In this document: positions 25,146 through 33,400 of the stretch, piece after piece
How positions within the stretch are numbered: the first letter of the stretch is position 1
How the letters are laid out: every line of letters begins with the position of its first letter
Assembly (NCBI GenBank): GCA_045121595.1
Contig: JBGVGI010000092.1
Coordinates: forward strand, 1-64,000
Direction of reading: 5' to 3'
Source of the DNA: Fumia sp045121595
GTDB taxonomy: Bacteria; Bacillota; Clostridia; Oscillospirales; Ruminococcaceae
DNA length: 64,000 nucleotides
The notes under the pieces: model-generated
Database searches by the model: none
Told to the model about the DNA's origin: nothing
Seen by the model: only the letters and a program-made list of their open reading frames with translations
Position numbers and translations under genes: made by a program

Positions 25146-26416
25146 TTGGAAGGTCCTTTCTTAATCTTTTTCCAGTATTCGGCGGATGCCTGTTCCATCT
25201 TGTTTTCGGCGGGGGTGTAGTAAACTCTGTCCTTTAAATTATCGGGAAGATACTGTTGCTCGACCCAACGACCGGGATATTCGTGCGGATATTTATAAAA
25301 CTGTCCTTTTTGTGCCTGGTCTTCGCCGTCAAAATGTTTATTCTGTAAGTTTCGGGGAATGGGTCCTGAAATCCCGTTTTTTAAATCCTCCATAGCCATA
25401 TTTATAGCATCGTGACCGGAGTTTGATTTAGGAGAGGTTGCTACTAAAATAACTGCATCTGCAAGAGGAAGCCTTGCTTCAGGCAGTCCTACCTGTAATG
25501 CGGTGTCAACTGCCGATTTTACGATCGGGATTATCATTGGGTAGGCAAGACCTACGTCTTCACTTGCACAGACTAAAAGTCTTCTGCAGGCACTCGTTAA
25601 ATCCCCTGCTTCTAAAAGTCTTGCAAGATAATGAATTGCGGCATCGGGGTCAGACCCACGCATTGATTTCTGGAAAGCTGAGAGTATATCGTAATGCTCG
25701 TCACCTGCTCTGTCGTATTTCATTGAGCTTTTCTGTGAAAGCTCTTTTGCAAGTTCTAACGAAACGTAGCGGGAGTTATCTTTGTTGTCGGCGGAAAGTG
25801 CTAAAAGCTCTACGGTATTAAGTGATTTTCTTACGTCACCGCCACAACTTTTTGCGATATGACCGATAACGCCGTCTTCGGTTTCAATTTCTGTACCGAG
25901 TTCTTCAGCAAGTATTTTAAAGGCACGTATAACTGCCTTTTCAACTTCCTCTGACGGAACGGATTTGAATTCAAACACGGTTGAACGGCTTAAAATTGCG
26001 TTGTAAATATAAAAATAGGGGTTTTCGGTAGTGGAAGCAATAAGAGTGATTCTTCCGTCTTCAATATATTCTAAAAGTGACTGTTGTTGCTTTTTGTTAA
26101 GGTACTGTATTTCGTCTAAGTACAGTAAAATACCGTTGTATCCTACAACAGTATCAAGCTCGTCGACAACTGCCTTTATATCGGAAATTCCTACGTTTGT
26201 ACCGTTTAATTTATGAAGTCTTTTATTTGTTTTTGAAGCGATAATTCTTGCAACGGTGGTTTTTCCGACACCGGAGGGACCATAGAAAATAAGATTAGGA
26301 ATATTTTCGCTTTCGATAATACGGCGCAAAGCTTTGTTGTCGCCTAAAAGATGCTTTTGACCAACGACTTCGTCAATTGAAGACGGTCTGAGTCTGTCTG
26401 CTAATGGTGATGCCAT
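25142..26416 (-). CDS. rarA: Replication-associated recombination protein RarA (MgsA)
   Basis: An AAA+ ATPase of the clamp-loader type acting at stalled forks with SSB. In the 424-residue protein: Walker A FYGPSGVGKTT (about 43-53), Walker B LYLDEIQYLNK (about 97-107), sensor 1 ASTTENPY, arginine-finger region SRSTVFEF, and the C-terminal tetramerisation domain with CRRLLVCASEDVGLAYP. The ATG at 26416 is used because AAGGAGGG lies just upstream; an in-frame start 11 codons earlier is less likely. It heads a three-gene minus-strand operon. Confidence 0.95.
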   Translation of the reverse strand: MASPLADRLRPSSIDEVVGQKHLLGDNKALRRIIESENIPNLIFYGPSGVGKTTVARIIASKTNKRLHKLNGTNVGISDIKAVVDELDTVVGYNGILLYLDEIQYLNKKQQQSLLEYIEDGRITLIASTTENPYFYIYNAILSRSTVFEFKSVPSEEVEKAVIRAFKILAEELGTEIETEDGVIGHIAKSCGGDVRKSLNTVELLALSADNKDNSRYVSLELAKELSQKSSMKYDRAGDEHYDILSAFQKSMRGSDPDAAIHYLARLLEAGDLTSACRRLLVCASEDVGLAYPMIIPIVKSAVDTALQVGLPEARLPLADAVILVATSPKSNSGHDAINMAMEDLKNGISGPIPRNLQNKHFDGEDQAQKGQFYKYPHEYPGRWVEQQYLPDNLKDRVYYTPAENKMEQASAEYWKKIKKGPSK

Positions 26417-26439
26417 CAAAATCCCTCCTTTTATACAAT

Positions 26440-26468
26440 ATAATAACATTTTTTTATCTGTTTGTAAA
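26440..26468 (-). promoter_or_regulatory. Promoter of the rarA operon
   Basis: Minus strand -35 TTTACA (26463-26468), 17-nt spacer, -10 TATTAT (26440-26445). It starts just after the glyA terminator. Confidence 0.65.
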
Positions 26469-26472
26469 GAAA

Positions 26473-26494
26473 AAAGGCGTCTTTCGACGCCTTT
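26473..26494 (-). terminator. Terminator of glyA
   Basis: Stem AAAGGCGTC (26473-26481) / GACGCCTTT (26486-26494), loop TTTC, with a T run in the minus-strand transcript. It begins 3 nt past the glyA stop. Confidence 0.88.
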
Positions 26495-26497
26495 AAA

Positions 26498-27751
26498 TTA
26501 TTCGTAGAGAGGATATTTATTGCAGAGTGCTTCAACTTTCTTTTTGATTTCCTCTTTGGAGTTATCAAAATCAGAAGCTACCTTGTAGATGCATTCAGCA
26601 ATAACTTCCATATCTTCTTCTTTAAAACCTCTTGTTGTAACGGCAGGAGTACCGATACGGATACCACTTGTGATGAAGGGACTCTGGGGATCGTTGGGAA
26701 TAGCGTTTTTGTTTGCAGTGATGTAAACTTCATCAAGCTTGTGCTCCATCTCTTTACCTGTAATATTAAAGTTACGAAGGTCAACGAGCATAAGATGGTT
26801 GTCTGTACCCTGAGATACAAGCTCAAAGCCGTAAGAAACGAGAGCTTTTGCCAATGCTGCGGCATTTTTTGCAACCTGCTGCTGATAAGCTTTGAATTCA
26901 GGTTTGAGTGCTTCACCGAGGCAAACGGCTTTAGCGGCAATAATGTGCATCAAAGGACCACCCTGACATCCGGGGAAAACTGCTTTGTCAATCTGTTTTG
27001 CCAAAGCTTCTTTACAAAGAATCATACCGCCTCTGGGACCGCGGAGAGTCTTATGAGTAGTTGTTGTAACAACATCAGCATAAGGTACGGGAGAGGGGTG
27101 AACACCTGCTGCAACGAGTCCTGCGATATGAGCCATATCAACCATAAGGTAAGCGCCACAAGCGTCAGCGATTTCTCTGAATTTTTTGAAGTCGATTTCT
27201 CTGGGGTATGCGGAAGCGCCTGCAACGATGAGTTTGGGTTTGTGCTCCATAGCAAGTTCCATAAGTTTATCGTAATCAATGCGATGAGTATCGTCGTCAA
27301 TTCCGTAAGGGATAACGTTGTAGTAGCTACCGGACATATTTACGGGAGAGCCGTGAGTAAGATGTCCGCCGTGAGCTAAGTTCATACCGAGAATAGTATC
27401 ACCGGGTTTTAAAAGTGCAAAGTAAACTGCAAGGTTTGCCTGAGCACCTGAGTGAGGCTGAACGTTAGCGTGTTCTGCACCGAAAAGTTCTTTTGCACGG
27501 TCTCTTGCGATATCTTCAACGATGTCAACGCATTCGCAACCGCCGTAATAACGTTTAGTGGGGTAACCTTCAGCATATTTGTTTGTGAGTACTGTGCCCA
27601 TAGCGGCAAGCACTGCGGGGGAAACGATATTTTCACTTGCAATAAGTTCGATATTGCGTCTTTGTCTTTTGAGTTCGAGATTCATAGCGTCAGCCACGGC
27701 ACTGTCGTACTGAGCCACAAAGCCAATGTTATCGGGTAAATCTTTATACAT
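26498..27751 (-). CDS. glyA: Serine hydroxymethyltransferase
   Basis: A PLP enzyme interconverting serine plus tetrahydrofolate with glycine plus methylene-tetrahydrofolate, the main one-carbon source. The 417-residue protein has IELIASENIVSPAVL near residue 37, YAEGYPTKRYYGGC, the HGGHLTHG loop near 127, DMAHIAGLVAAG near 204-215 and the PLP lysine in TTTTHKTLRGPRGG near residue 234. The gene is monocistronic with its own promoter and terminator. Confidence 0.97.
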   Translation of the reverse strand: MYKDLPDNIGFVAQYDSAVADAMNLELKRQRRNIELIASENIVSPAVLAAMGTVLTNKYAEGYPTKRYYGGCECVDIVEDIARDRAKELFGAEHANVQPHSGAQANLAVYFALLKPGDTILGMNLAHGGHLTHGSPVNMSGSYYNVIPYGIDDDTHRIDYDKLMELAMEHKPKLIVAGASAYPREIDFKKFREIADACGAYLMVDMAHIAGLVAAGVHPSPVPYADVVTTTTHKTLRGPRGGMILCKEALAKQIDKAVFPGCQGGPLMHIIAAKAVCLGEALKPEFKAYQQQVAKNAAALAKALVSYGFELVSQGTDNHLMLVDLRNFNITGKEMEHKLDEVYITANKNAIPNDPQSPFITSGIRIGTPAVTTRGFKEEDMEVIAECIYKVASDFDNSKEEIKKKVEALCNKYPLYE

Positions 27752-27787
27752 TTTAATTCTCCTTCATATAAAATTATATACACCACT

Positions 27788-27816
27788 ATTATACATAACT
27801 TTATTGTTTATTACAA
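27788..27816 (-). promoter_or_regulatory. Promoter of glyA
   Basis: Minus strand -35 TTGTAA (27811-27816), 17-nt spacer, perfect -10 TATAAT (27788-27793). Confidence 0.75.
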
Positions 27817-27845
27817 TACTTTTTTGAAAAAAAGAAAATCTTTTA

Positions 27846-27874
27846 TTGACAAAATCCCACAAAATCTGCATAAT
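27846..27874 (+). promoter_or_regulatory. Promoter of the exported EEP gene
   Basis: Perfect -35 TTGACA (27846-27851), 17-nt spacer, -10 CATAAT (27869-27874), 34 nt before the ATG. Confidence 0.75.
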
Positions 27875-27907
27875 AGTATATGTATAAAAAACGAAAGAAG
27901 AGAAAAA

Positions 27908-28657
27908 ATGAAAAAACTTGTTATTTTTCTGGTTTGCATTATGTCTTTCCCGTTGCTTGTCGGATTTTCGCCTAAAAATGAAATAACGGTGGCAACCTGG
28001 AACATTCTTCACGGAAACGGTGTTATTGAGTCACAAAAACACCAGATAAGACATATGCGTGCTGACGTCATTGCTTTACAGGAAGTTGATGAGAAAACCG
28101 ATCGCGTTATGGGTAAAAGCTGTCTTGATATACTTTCAAACGGTGTGTACCCTTTTACGGGATTTGGTAAAGAGCAGGATTATAAGAGCGGTGAATTCGG
28201 ACTCGGCTTTTTAAGTAAAAATTATCTTTTCAATACAAAAATATCTTTTCCTGAGTACGAAGGGTCGATTGAACGTGACGGCATTATGAAAACGACTATA
28301 AGAAAAGACGGAAAGATTATTTCTGTTTACAACGTTCATTTTTCATACGCCTATTACTGGGTAAGAGACCGACAGATGCAGCAGGCTGCAGAAATTTTTG
28401 CAAAAGACCCGAACAAATACAAAATTCTGATGGGTGATTTTAACGTAGAAGATATCAAGGAATTTGACGTTTTCAAAGACTGCAACGTTTTAAGCAACAG
28501 CAAAAATCCCGTTGAAACCTATATGGGTGATGACTGGACAACCAAGTGTATTGACAATATAATCTATTCCGAAAACCTTGTTTTAGAGAGCTATGAGCTT
28601 GAGGAAACGAAGTATTCCGACCATAAACCGCTCATTGCAAAATTTAAAATGGTATAA
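27908..28657 (+). CDS. Exported endonuclease/exonuclease/phosphatase-family protein
   Basis: A 249-residue protein with an N-terminal signal sequence (KKLVIFLVCIMSFPLLVGFS, about 2-21), no lipobox, so probably secreted or membrane-tethered. The mature part is a compact EEP fold: VATWNILHGNG (about 32-42), ALQEVDEKTDR with the metal-binding Glu (about 62-72), MGDFNVED (Asp-Asn pair), and the C-terminal SDHKPL with catalytic Asp-His. Such proteins hydrolyse phosphodiesters in DNA, RNA or phospholipids; the substrate here cannot be told. The ATG at 27908 is chosen for the signal sequence and the purine-rich AAGAAGAG site. Monocistronic. Confidence 0.83.
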   Translation: MKKLVIFLVCIMSFPLLVGFSPKNEITVATWNILHGNGVIESQKHQIRHMRADVIALQEVDEKTDRVMGKSCLDILSNGVYPFTGFGKEQDYKSGEFGLGFLSKNYLFNTKISFPEYEGSIERDGIMKTTIRKDGKIISVYNVHFSYAYYWVRDRQMQQAAEIFAKDPNKYKILMGDFNVEDIKEFDVFKDCNVLSNSKNPVETYMGDDWTTKCIDNIIYSENLVLESYELEETKYSDHKPLIAKFKMV

Positions 28658-28683
28658 AATTTTAAAAAAATTCAAATAAGTAC

Positions 28684-28712
28684 TTGCTATTTTCAAAATA
28701 ATATGCTATACT
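28684..28712 (+). promoter_or_regulatory. Promoter of secG
   Basis: -35 TTGCTA (28684-28689), 17-nt spacer, -10 TATACT (28707-28712), 65 nt before the secG start. Confidence 0.7.
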
Positions 28713-28777
28713 AACATAGTTAAATTGAAAAATTATCTTTTTTAATGATAAAATAACATCGGAGGGTAAAAATAATT

Positions 28778-29029
28778 ATGAACGTAATTGAAATTGTATG
28801 TGGAGTTTTATTGTTGGTAGCTTGTCTTGTTCTCATCGTTTTGGTAATGATGCAGGAAGGCAAACAGGGTATGAGTCAGTCTTTGGGCGGTGGCTCTTCC
28901 GATTCCTATCTTGACAAAAACAGTGGCCGTACACTTGATGCAGTTCTTGCAAAGATTACAAAAGTTGCTGCAATTGCATTTTTCGTACTTACAATCGTTG
29001 TTACTGTTGTTGCTGTTTACAACAAATAA
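28778..29029 (+). CDS. secG: Preprotein translocase subunit SecG
   Basis: A small auxiliary subunit of the SecYEG channel. The 83-residue protein has two membrane spans (about 3-24 and 60-80) joined by the conserved loop MQEGKQGMSQSLGGGSSDSY. CGGAGGG lies 12 nt before the ATG. It is followed by a terminator and then rnr, the usual secG-rnr order of Bacillota. Confidence 0.95.
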   Translation: MNVIEIVCGVLLLVACLVLIVLVMMQEGKQGMSQSLGGGSSDSYLDKNSGRTLDAVLAKITKVAAIAFFVLTIVVTVVAVYNK

Positions 29030-29041
29030 AAGCTTAAAAGT

Positions 29042-29070
29042 AAAGCCCTGCGAAAACGCAGGGCTTTTTG
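29042..29070 (+). terminator. Terminator or attenuator between secG and rnr
   Basis: Eleven-bp stem AAAGCCCTGCG (29042-29052) / CGCAGGGCTTT (29057-29067), loop AAAA, then T run. The rnr ribosome site follows at once, so rnr depends on readthrough or on a promoter overlapping this region. Confidence 0.88.
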
Positions 29071-29088
29071 TTTTGTAAAGGAGATTTA

Positions 29089-31188
29089 ATGATTACAGAG
29101 GAAAAAATTCTTGAACTTATAAAAAAATCAGGCAGTAAGGGTATGACTTTCAAGGATTTGCTTGTAAAATGCAGAATAAGAAAAGACGAGTATCTTTTTT
29201 TAAAAGAAGTTTTGCACAGATGTAAATCAAAGGGTGAAATCACCGAGAAAAAGGGAAGGTTTTACCTTGCAAGGAAAAAAGCTTTGTTAAAAGCAATTAT
29301 CAAAAGAATTCACAACACCTATGCTTTTGCAGAGCTTTCTACGGGCGAAGAAATTTTTATTCCGGGCAGAAAGCTTAAAGGTGCTATCACCGGTGATAGT
29401 GTATTGATTCGCATATCGTCGTCACGAAGCGGCAACTTAAAAGAAGGCGAAGTCGTATCCTTTGTTGAAACGGCAAAGCCTGAGCTTTGCGGTGTCGTGA
29501 GAATTTCAAGAGGAAGAGCTTTCTTTATTCCTGATAATATGGAAAGTATCCAGGTACCCCTTGAAGGCAAGATGTATAAGTTTTCCGACGGTGACAAAAT
29601 TATCGCAAAGGTTATAAGACGTGGGGATTCTCACCGTGATATGAGGGTAAAAGCAGTATCAAATTTTGGTAACTCAGAAAAAGCACTTGTTTGTTGTGAG
29701 GCGATTTTGCATTCAAACGGAGTAACGCCTGAATTCCCCGAAGAAGTTAAGAACGAAGCTTTGTATCTTCAGTCAAAAGGTATTGCCGAAAAAGATTTTA
29801 TCTACCGCGAAGATTTGCGAAATCAGATTATATTCACTATTGACGGCGCCGACTCCAAAGACCTTGACGACGCAGTAAGCGTTGAAAAATATGATGACTT
29901 TTATATCTTAGGCGTTCATATAGCCGACGTTTCACATTACGTCAGAGAGAAAAGCACACTTGATAATGAAGCGCTTAAAAGAGGTACGAGTATTTATTAC
30001 GCTAATAAAGTAATTCCGATGCTTCCAAAAGAACTTTCAAACGGCATTTGCTCTTTAAATCCAAACGAAGACAGACTGAGCTTTTCTGCGATTATCACTT
30101 TATCACGTGACGGGAAAATCCTTGACTACGATTTTAAAAAGACGGTAATCCGTTCAAGAGTTAAGGGCGTTTATTCCGAGATAAACGAAATCCTTTCGGG
30201 TGATGCGGATGAAGAAATTCTCACGAAATACAAGGAGGTTCTGCCGAAAATTGCGGTGATGAAGGAGCTTTCCGATATACTTTTCAAAAACCGCAAATCA
30301 AGGGGTGCCCCTGAAATCGAAACTGTTGAAAGCAAGATTATCGTGGACAGTTCTGATAACGTTACCGATATTTTACCGAGGACTCAGGGTGAAAGTGAAA
30401 AGATTATCGAGGAATTTATGCTCACTGCAAACGAGGCGGCGGCTTCTCTTGCAAAACGTCTTGAAATTCCTTTTGTTTACAGAATTCACGAATACCCCGA
30501 AAATGATAAACTTGCCACGTTAAAAGACACGCTTAAAGCTCTCGGTAAAAGCATAGAAATCAAAGAGAACCCTGAGCCGTCTGTTCTGGCGAAAATTTTA
30601 GACGAAGTAAAAGGCGAGGATATTTACCCGATAGTAAACCGTCAGCTTCTTCGCGCGATGTCAAAAGCGAAGTACAGTGAAACTCCCGTTGGACACTACG
30701 GACTTGCACTTTCCGACTACGCGCATTTCACTTCACCGATAAGAAGATACCCTGACCTTGCAATTCACAGAATTTTAACCGACGTGGTTACTAAAAAGCG
30801 TACCCTCTCCGAGATAAAATCACGCTATGCCGATTTTTGCAAAAAAGCATCTTCGATGTCGACCGATGCAGAAATCAGAGCAGTTAATATCGAACGTGAC
30901 TGTGAAGACTCCTGTAAAGCAGAGTTTATGAAGCAAAAGTTAGGTGAAACTTTTGAAGGTATGATAACCTCGGTTACTTCGTTTGGTTTTTACGTAATGC
31001 TCAGTAACAGCGTTGAGGGACTCGTGAGGATAGAATCCTTACCCGCGGGTGACTGGCTTTACGACGGGCTTATGGAGATAAAAGAGTACTACGGAAATCT
31101 TTGTTATCGGGTTGGGGATAAGATTTCTGTTATCTGCGTCGGCGTTTCGGTTAATGACGGGCAGATAGACTTTGAAATTGCCGATTAA
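29089..31188 (+). CDS. rnr: Ribonuclease R
   Basis: A processive 3'-5' exoribonuclease that degrades structured RNA and, with SmpB-tmRNA, defective messages. The 699-residue protein has an N-terminal winged helix (about 1-60), cold-shock domains (about 65-215), the RNB catalytic domain with TIDGADSKDLDDAVSV (about 248-263) holding the metal-binding Asp cluster, HYGLALSDYAHFTSPIRRYPDL (about 535-556) and a C-terminal S1 domain (about 615-690). The ATG at 29089 is used because AAAGGAG lies 6 nt before it. smpB, often next in the operon, is not here. Confidence 0.96.
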   Translation: MITEEKILELIKKSGSKGMTFKDLLVKCRIRKDEYLFLKEVLHRCKSKGEITEKKGRFYLARKKALLKAIIKRIHNTYAFAELSTGEEIFIPGRKLKGAITGDSVLIRISSSRSGNLKEGEVVSFVETAKPELCGVVRISRGRAFFIPDNMESIQVPLEGKMYKFSDGDKIIAKVIRRGDSHRDMRVKAVSNFGNSEKALVCCEAILHSNGVTPEFPEEVKNEALYLQSKGIAEKDFIYREDLRNQIIFTIDGADSKDLDDAVSVEKYDDFYILGVHIADVSHYVREKSTLDNEALKRGTSIYYANKVIPMLPKELSNGICSLNPNEDRLSFSAIITLSRDGKILDYDFKKTVIRSRVKGVYSEINEILSGDADEEILTKYKEVLPKIAVMKELSDILFKNRKSRGAPEIETVESKIIVDSSDNVTDILPRTQGESEKIIEEFMLTANEAAASLAKRLEIPFVYRIHEYPENDKLATLKDTLKALGKSIEIKENPEPSVLAKILDEVKGEDIYPIVNRQLLRAMSKAKYSETPVGHYGLALSDYAHFTSPIRRYPDLAIHRILTDVVTKKRTLSEIKSRYADFCKKASSMSTDAEIRAVNIERDCEDSCKAEFMKQKLGETFEGMITSVTSFGFYVMLSNSVEGLVRIESLPAGDWLYDGLMEIKEYYGNLCYRVGDKISVICVGVSVNDGQIDFEIAD

Positions 31189-31348
31189 AGGGTGATTTCT
31201 TTTAAAAAACGGCGAAAAACGGCGTATAAACGAGATATTGGCTATTTACTTTTTGAGAAATTTTAAGTAAAATAGGTATAAGGTTTCTGCCTGCCCATAG
31301 CAGAAACTTCAAAAAATATTTGTGGGCAGAAAGGTCATGGGAATTTAA
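31189..31348 (+). promoter_or_regulatory. Structured leader of the CBS-domain gene, possible pseudoknot
   Basis: A 160-nt intergenic stretch. ACGGCGAAAA-type sequence is repeated in tandem (about 31208-31226). TTGAGA (31253-31258) and TATAAG (31277-31282, 18-nt spacer) may be the promoter, inside an inverted repeat TTTACTT/AAGTAAA. Behind it, GTTTCTGC (31283-31290) / GCAGAAAC (31300-31307) forms an 8-bp hairpin whose loop contains CTGCCCA, complementary to TGGGCAG (31323-31329) 15 A-rich nt further on, close to the start codon at 31349. The two pairings can coexist as an H-type pseudoknot or exclude each other. Not a recognised riboswitch class. Confidence 0.5.
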
Positions 31349-32692
31349 ATGGACAGTATAGGGGACTTGTTACTTAGTCTTGTCATTCTTGTATTGTTAG
31401 TAGGAGTTAATGCATTTTTTGCTATGAGTGAACTTGCGATTATTTCGGTAAACTCCAAAAAAATTGAACGTATGGCGGAAAGCGGAAGCAAAAAGGCAAC
31501 GCATCTTTTGGAGCTTGTTTCTTCGGAATCGAGTTTTCTTGCCACCATTCAAGTAGGCGTTACTTTGTCAGGATTTCTGTCATCGGCTGTTGCAGCTGAT
31601 AAGTTCGCAGGAATTTTGTCGGAGGCTTTAAGCTTTTTACCGATAACGAAAAGTATTATCGGCGGTATTTCACTTGTAGTAATCACTTTGATTTTATCAT
31701 ATTTTACACTTATTTTCGGTGAGCTTGTTCCTAAAAGAATAGCTATGAAAAACCCCGAAAAGATTGCGCTTAAGGTTGCAAATCCCGTTTGGGGTTTCAG
31801 TAAAGTTATGAAGTTTTTCGTAGCTTTCTTAGCGGCAAGTACAAACGGCGTTTTGAAAGTAATAGGTCTTGGCGGAAAAGACAACGAAGAAGCCGTTACC
31901 GAAGAAGATATTATGTTGCTTGTCGACGAAGGCGAGGAAACGGGCGCTATCGAACAGCACGAAAAGGATATGATTGAAAATATCCTTCAGTTTGACGATA
32001 AAGACGTCAAGGAAATTATGACACCCCGTCCCGATATGGTTATGCTTACTGCGGAAAGCACCGTTGAGGAAGCACTTAATTTAGTGCGTGAGGAAGGATT
32101 TTCCCGTATTCCCGTTTACCGCAAGGACTTTGACGATATCATCGGTATCGTTTACGTAAAAGACCTCATCGAGGAATTTTTGAGCGGTAATAAAGAAAAA
32201 TGTGTTGAAAATCTTTTGAGAAAACCGATTTATATTCCTGAAAGTAAGCTTTGCAGTAAGCTTTTAAAAGAGCTTCAGGAAGAGAAAATCCATATCGCCA
32301 TCGTTATCGACGAGTATGGCGGAACTTCAGGCCTTGTTACTATGGAAGACTTGCTTGAAAGTATCGTCGGCGAAATTGAGGACGAAATGGACGAGGAAGA
32401 AAAAGAAATCGAGGAAATCTCGGAAGATACCTATATGGTAGACGGAAAAACCTCTGTTGAAAAGCTTGAAAAAGAGCTTGGAATTACTCTCCCCGTCGAG
32501 GAAGATTTCGACAGTGACACCGTAGCGGGCTGGGTGCTTGAACACCTTGAAACTATCCCCGAAGAGGGCGAAAAGATAGTTTTGCCCGTTGAAAACGGAT
32601 TTGAGGTTTCGGTTGAAGAAATGGACGAGCACAGAATTTCTAAAGTCTTAATCCGTAAAACCGAAATACCTGTAGAAACAACTGAGGAATAA
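31349..32692 (+). CDS. CNNM/HlyC-CorC-type transporter protein with CBS domains
   Basis: A membrane protein of the DUF21-CBS-CorC_HlyC family, often labelled hemolysin but related to magnesium/cobalt efflux factors. The 447-residue chain has DUF21 with three to four membrane spans (about 5-195; YFTLIFGELVPKRIAM is the family signature), a paired CBS domain (about 210-340; MTPRPDMVMLTAEST and IDEYGGTSGLVTMEDLLE) and a C-terminal transporter-associated domain (about 350-440). The ribosome site is weak (ATGGGA), and the leader is structured, which hints at translational control, possibly by a metal or ligand. Confidence 0.9.
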   Translation: MDSIGDLLLSLVILVLLVGVNAFFAMSELAIISVNSKKIERMAESGSKKATHLLELVSSESSFLATIQVGVTLSGFLSSAVAADKFAGILSEALSFLPITKSIIGGISLVVITLILSYFTLIFGELVPKRIAMKNPEKIALKVANPVWGFSKVMKFFVAFLAASTNGVLKVIGLGGKDNEEAVTEEDIMLLVDEGEETGAIEQHEKDMIENILQFDDKDVKEIMTPRPDMVMLTAESTVEEALNLVREEGFSRIPVYRKDFDDIIGIVYVKDLIEEFLSGNKEKCVENLLRKPIYIPESKLCSKLLKELQEEKIHIAIVIDEYGGTSGLVTMEDLLESIVGEIEDEMDEEEKEIEEISEDTYMVDGKTSVEKLEKELGITLPVEEDFDSDTVAGWVLEHLETIPEEGEKIVLPVENGFEVSVEEMDEHRISKVLIRKTEIPVETTEE

Positions 32693-32695
32693 TAA

Positions 32696-32734
32696 AAACC
32701 TGCAAGTTTTCTTAAACTTGCAGGTTTATTTTTT
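32696..32734. terminator. Bidirectional terminator after the CBS gene
   Basis: Fourteen-bp stem AAACCTGCAAGTTT (32696-32709) / AAACTTGCAGGTTT (32714-32727), loop TCTT, then T run. It overlaps the last codon of the convergent XRE gene. Confidence 0.92.
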
Positions 32735-32929
32735 GGTGAATTCTTTACCCGTTATGAGATAGTTTATTGATACGTTGAAATATTCGGACATTTTGACAAG
32801 CATAGTAAGTGACGGCTCTCTTTTTCCGTTTTCATAATGAGAAAGAGCTTCTCTTGAGATATTAAGATCTAACGCCACCTTTAACTGATTTAAATTTTTC
32901 TGTTTTCGTATTTCTTTTAAACCTTTCAC
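32726..32929 (-). CDS. XRE-family helix-turn-helix repressor
   Basis: A 67-residue DNA-binding protein consisting of one HTH_3 domain: helices KGLKEIRKQKNLNQLKVALDLN-like start (2-22), recognition helix SREALSHYENGKREPS (about 25-40) and LTMLVKMSEYFNVSINYLITG. The start is GTG with AGGGTG 5 nt upstream. It is divergent from a two-gene unit, and the intergenic region holds two long palindromes over the promoter of that unit, so it most likely represses them and perhaps itself. The surrounding 0.9 kb is notably AT-rich. Confidence 0.88.
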   Translation of the reverse strand: MKGLKEIRKQKNLNQLKVALDLNISREALSHYENGKREPSLTMLVKMSEYFNVSINYLITGKEFTKK

Positions 32930-32941
32930 TTCATCACCCTC

Positions 32942-32970
32942 TTGACATTATTGTAACAATTTGTTACAAT
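32942..32970 (+). promoter_or_regulatory. Promoter of the two-gene cassette
   Basis: Perfect -35 TTGACA (32942-32947), 17-nt spacer, -10 TACAAT (32965-32970). Both elements lie in or touch operator palindrome 1. Confidence 0.75.
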
Positions 32971-32973
32971 AAT
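32947..32973. promoter_or_regulatory. Operator palindrome 1 (XRE cassette)
   Basis: A perfect 27-bp palindrome with 13-bp arms, ATTATTGTAACAA (32947-32959) and TTGTTACAATAAT (32961-32973), around a single T. It covers the spacer and the -10 of the divergent promoter. The core is TGTAACA/TGTTACA. Confidence 0.75.
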
Positions 32974-32997
32974 AATGTTACATATTGTAACATTATT
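32971..32997. promoter_or_regulatory. Operator palindrome 2 (XRE cassette)
   Basis: AATAATGTTACA (32971-32982) / TGTAACATTATT (32986-32997), 12-bp arms around TAT. It has the same TGTTACA/TGTAACA half-sites as palindrome 1 in inverse order and lies directly beside it, between the -10 and the ribosome site of the cassette. Confidence 0.75.
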
Positions 32998-33023
32998 ATT
33001 GGTGGTTATTATAGGAGGTTAAA

Positions 33024-33398
33024 ATGAGTATTTTGGACAAGGGTATTGATATGTTTGTCAATAAGGTTACCGGAAAAGAAACTGTAAGGATTGAACCGGA
33101 ACAACTGATGAATATGGTAAAAGAGAAATTTATCTCTGAAGCTGATGAAAAAGAATTCAAAAAGCTTAAGAAAATGTCAAGAGGTCCGATAATTGGAAAA
33201 GAAATCATTTCGAAAAATGGAAGGTATTCATTTGTGGTTGGCTCTGGAGACGTTTTAGGGTTAGAAAGGACAGTGTGGGTACAAGACCTTGAAGATAAAT
33301 GTTTTTATCAGATTTATGATAGAAAATGGAGAAAGTTCAAAAAATTATTCATCAAAGCATTGAATGAAGAAATTATTAATAAGAGAAGAGGTAATTAA
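33024..33398 (+). CDS. Unknown 124-residue protein of XRE-controlled cassette
   Basis: No family was recognised. The 124-residue product is soluble and basic, rich in Lys (MSILDKGIDMFVNKV start, KKLKKMSRG near 46-54, and a Lys/Arg-rich end). Predicted layout by eye: N-terminal helices (about 1-55), a beta-rich middle (about 60-95: RYSFVVGSGDVLGLERTVWV) and a C-terminal helix. An AGGAGG site 5 nt before the ATG makes translation strong once derepressed. A membrane protein gene begins 2 nt after the stop. AT-rich base use unlike the flanking core genes suggests acquired DNA. Confidence 0.7.
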   Translation: MSILDKGIDMFVNKVTGKETVRIEPEQLMNMVKEKFISEADEKEFKKLKKMSRGPIIGKEIISKNGRYSFVVGSGDVLGLERTVWVQDLEDKCFYQIYDRKWRKFKKLFIKALNEEIINKRRGN

Positions 33399-33400
33399 TT

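Noticed and set aside
31189..31348. A ykoK (M-box), yybP-ykoY or fluoride riboswitch before the CBS-domain gene.
   Set aside because: The region is too short for an M-box, and the conserved elements of the other classes could not be found.
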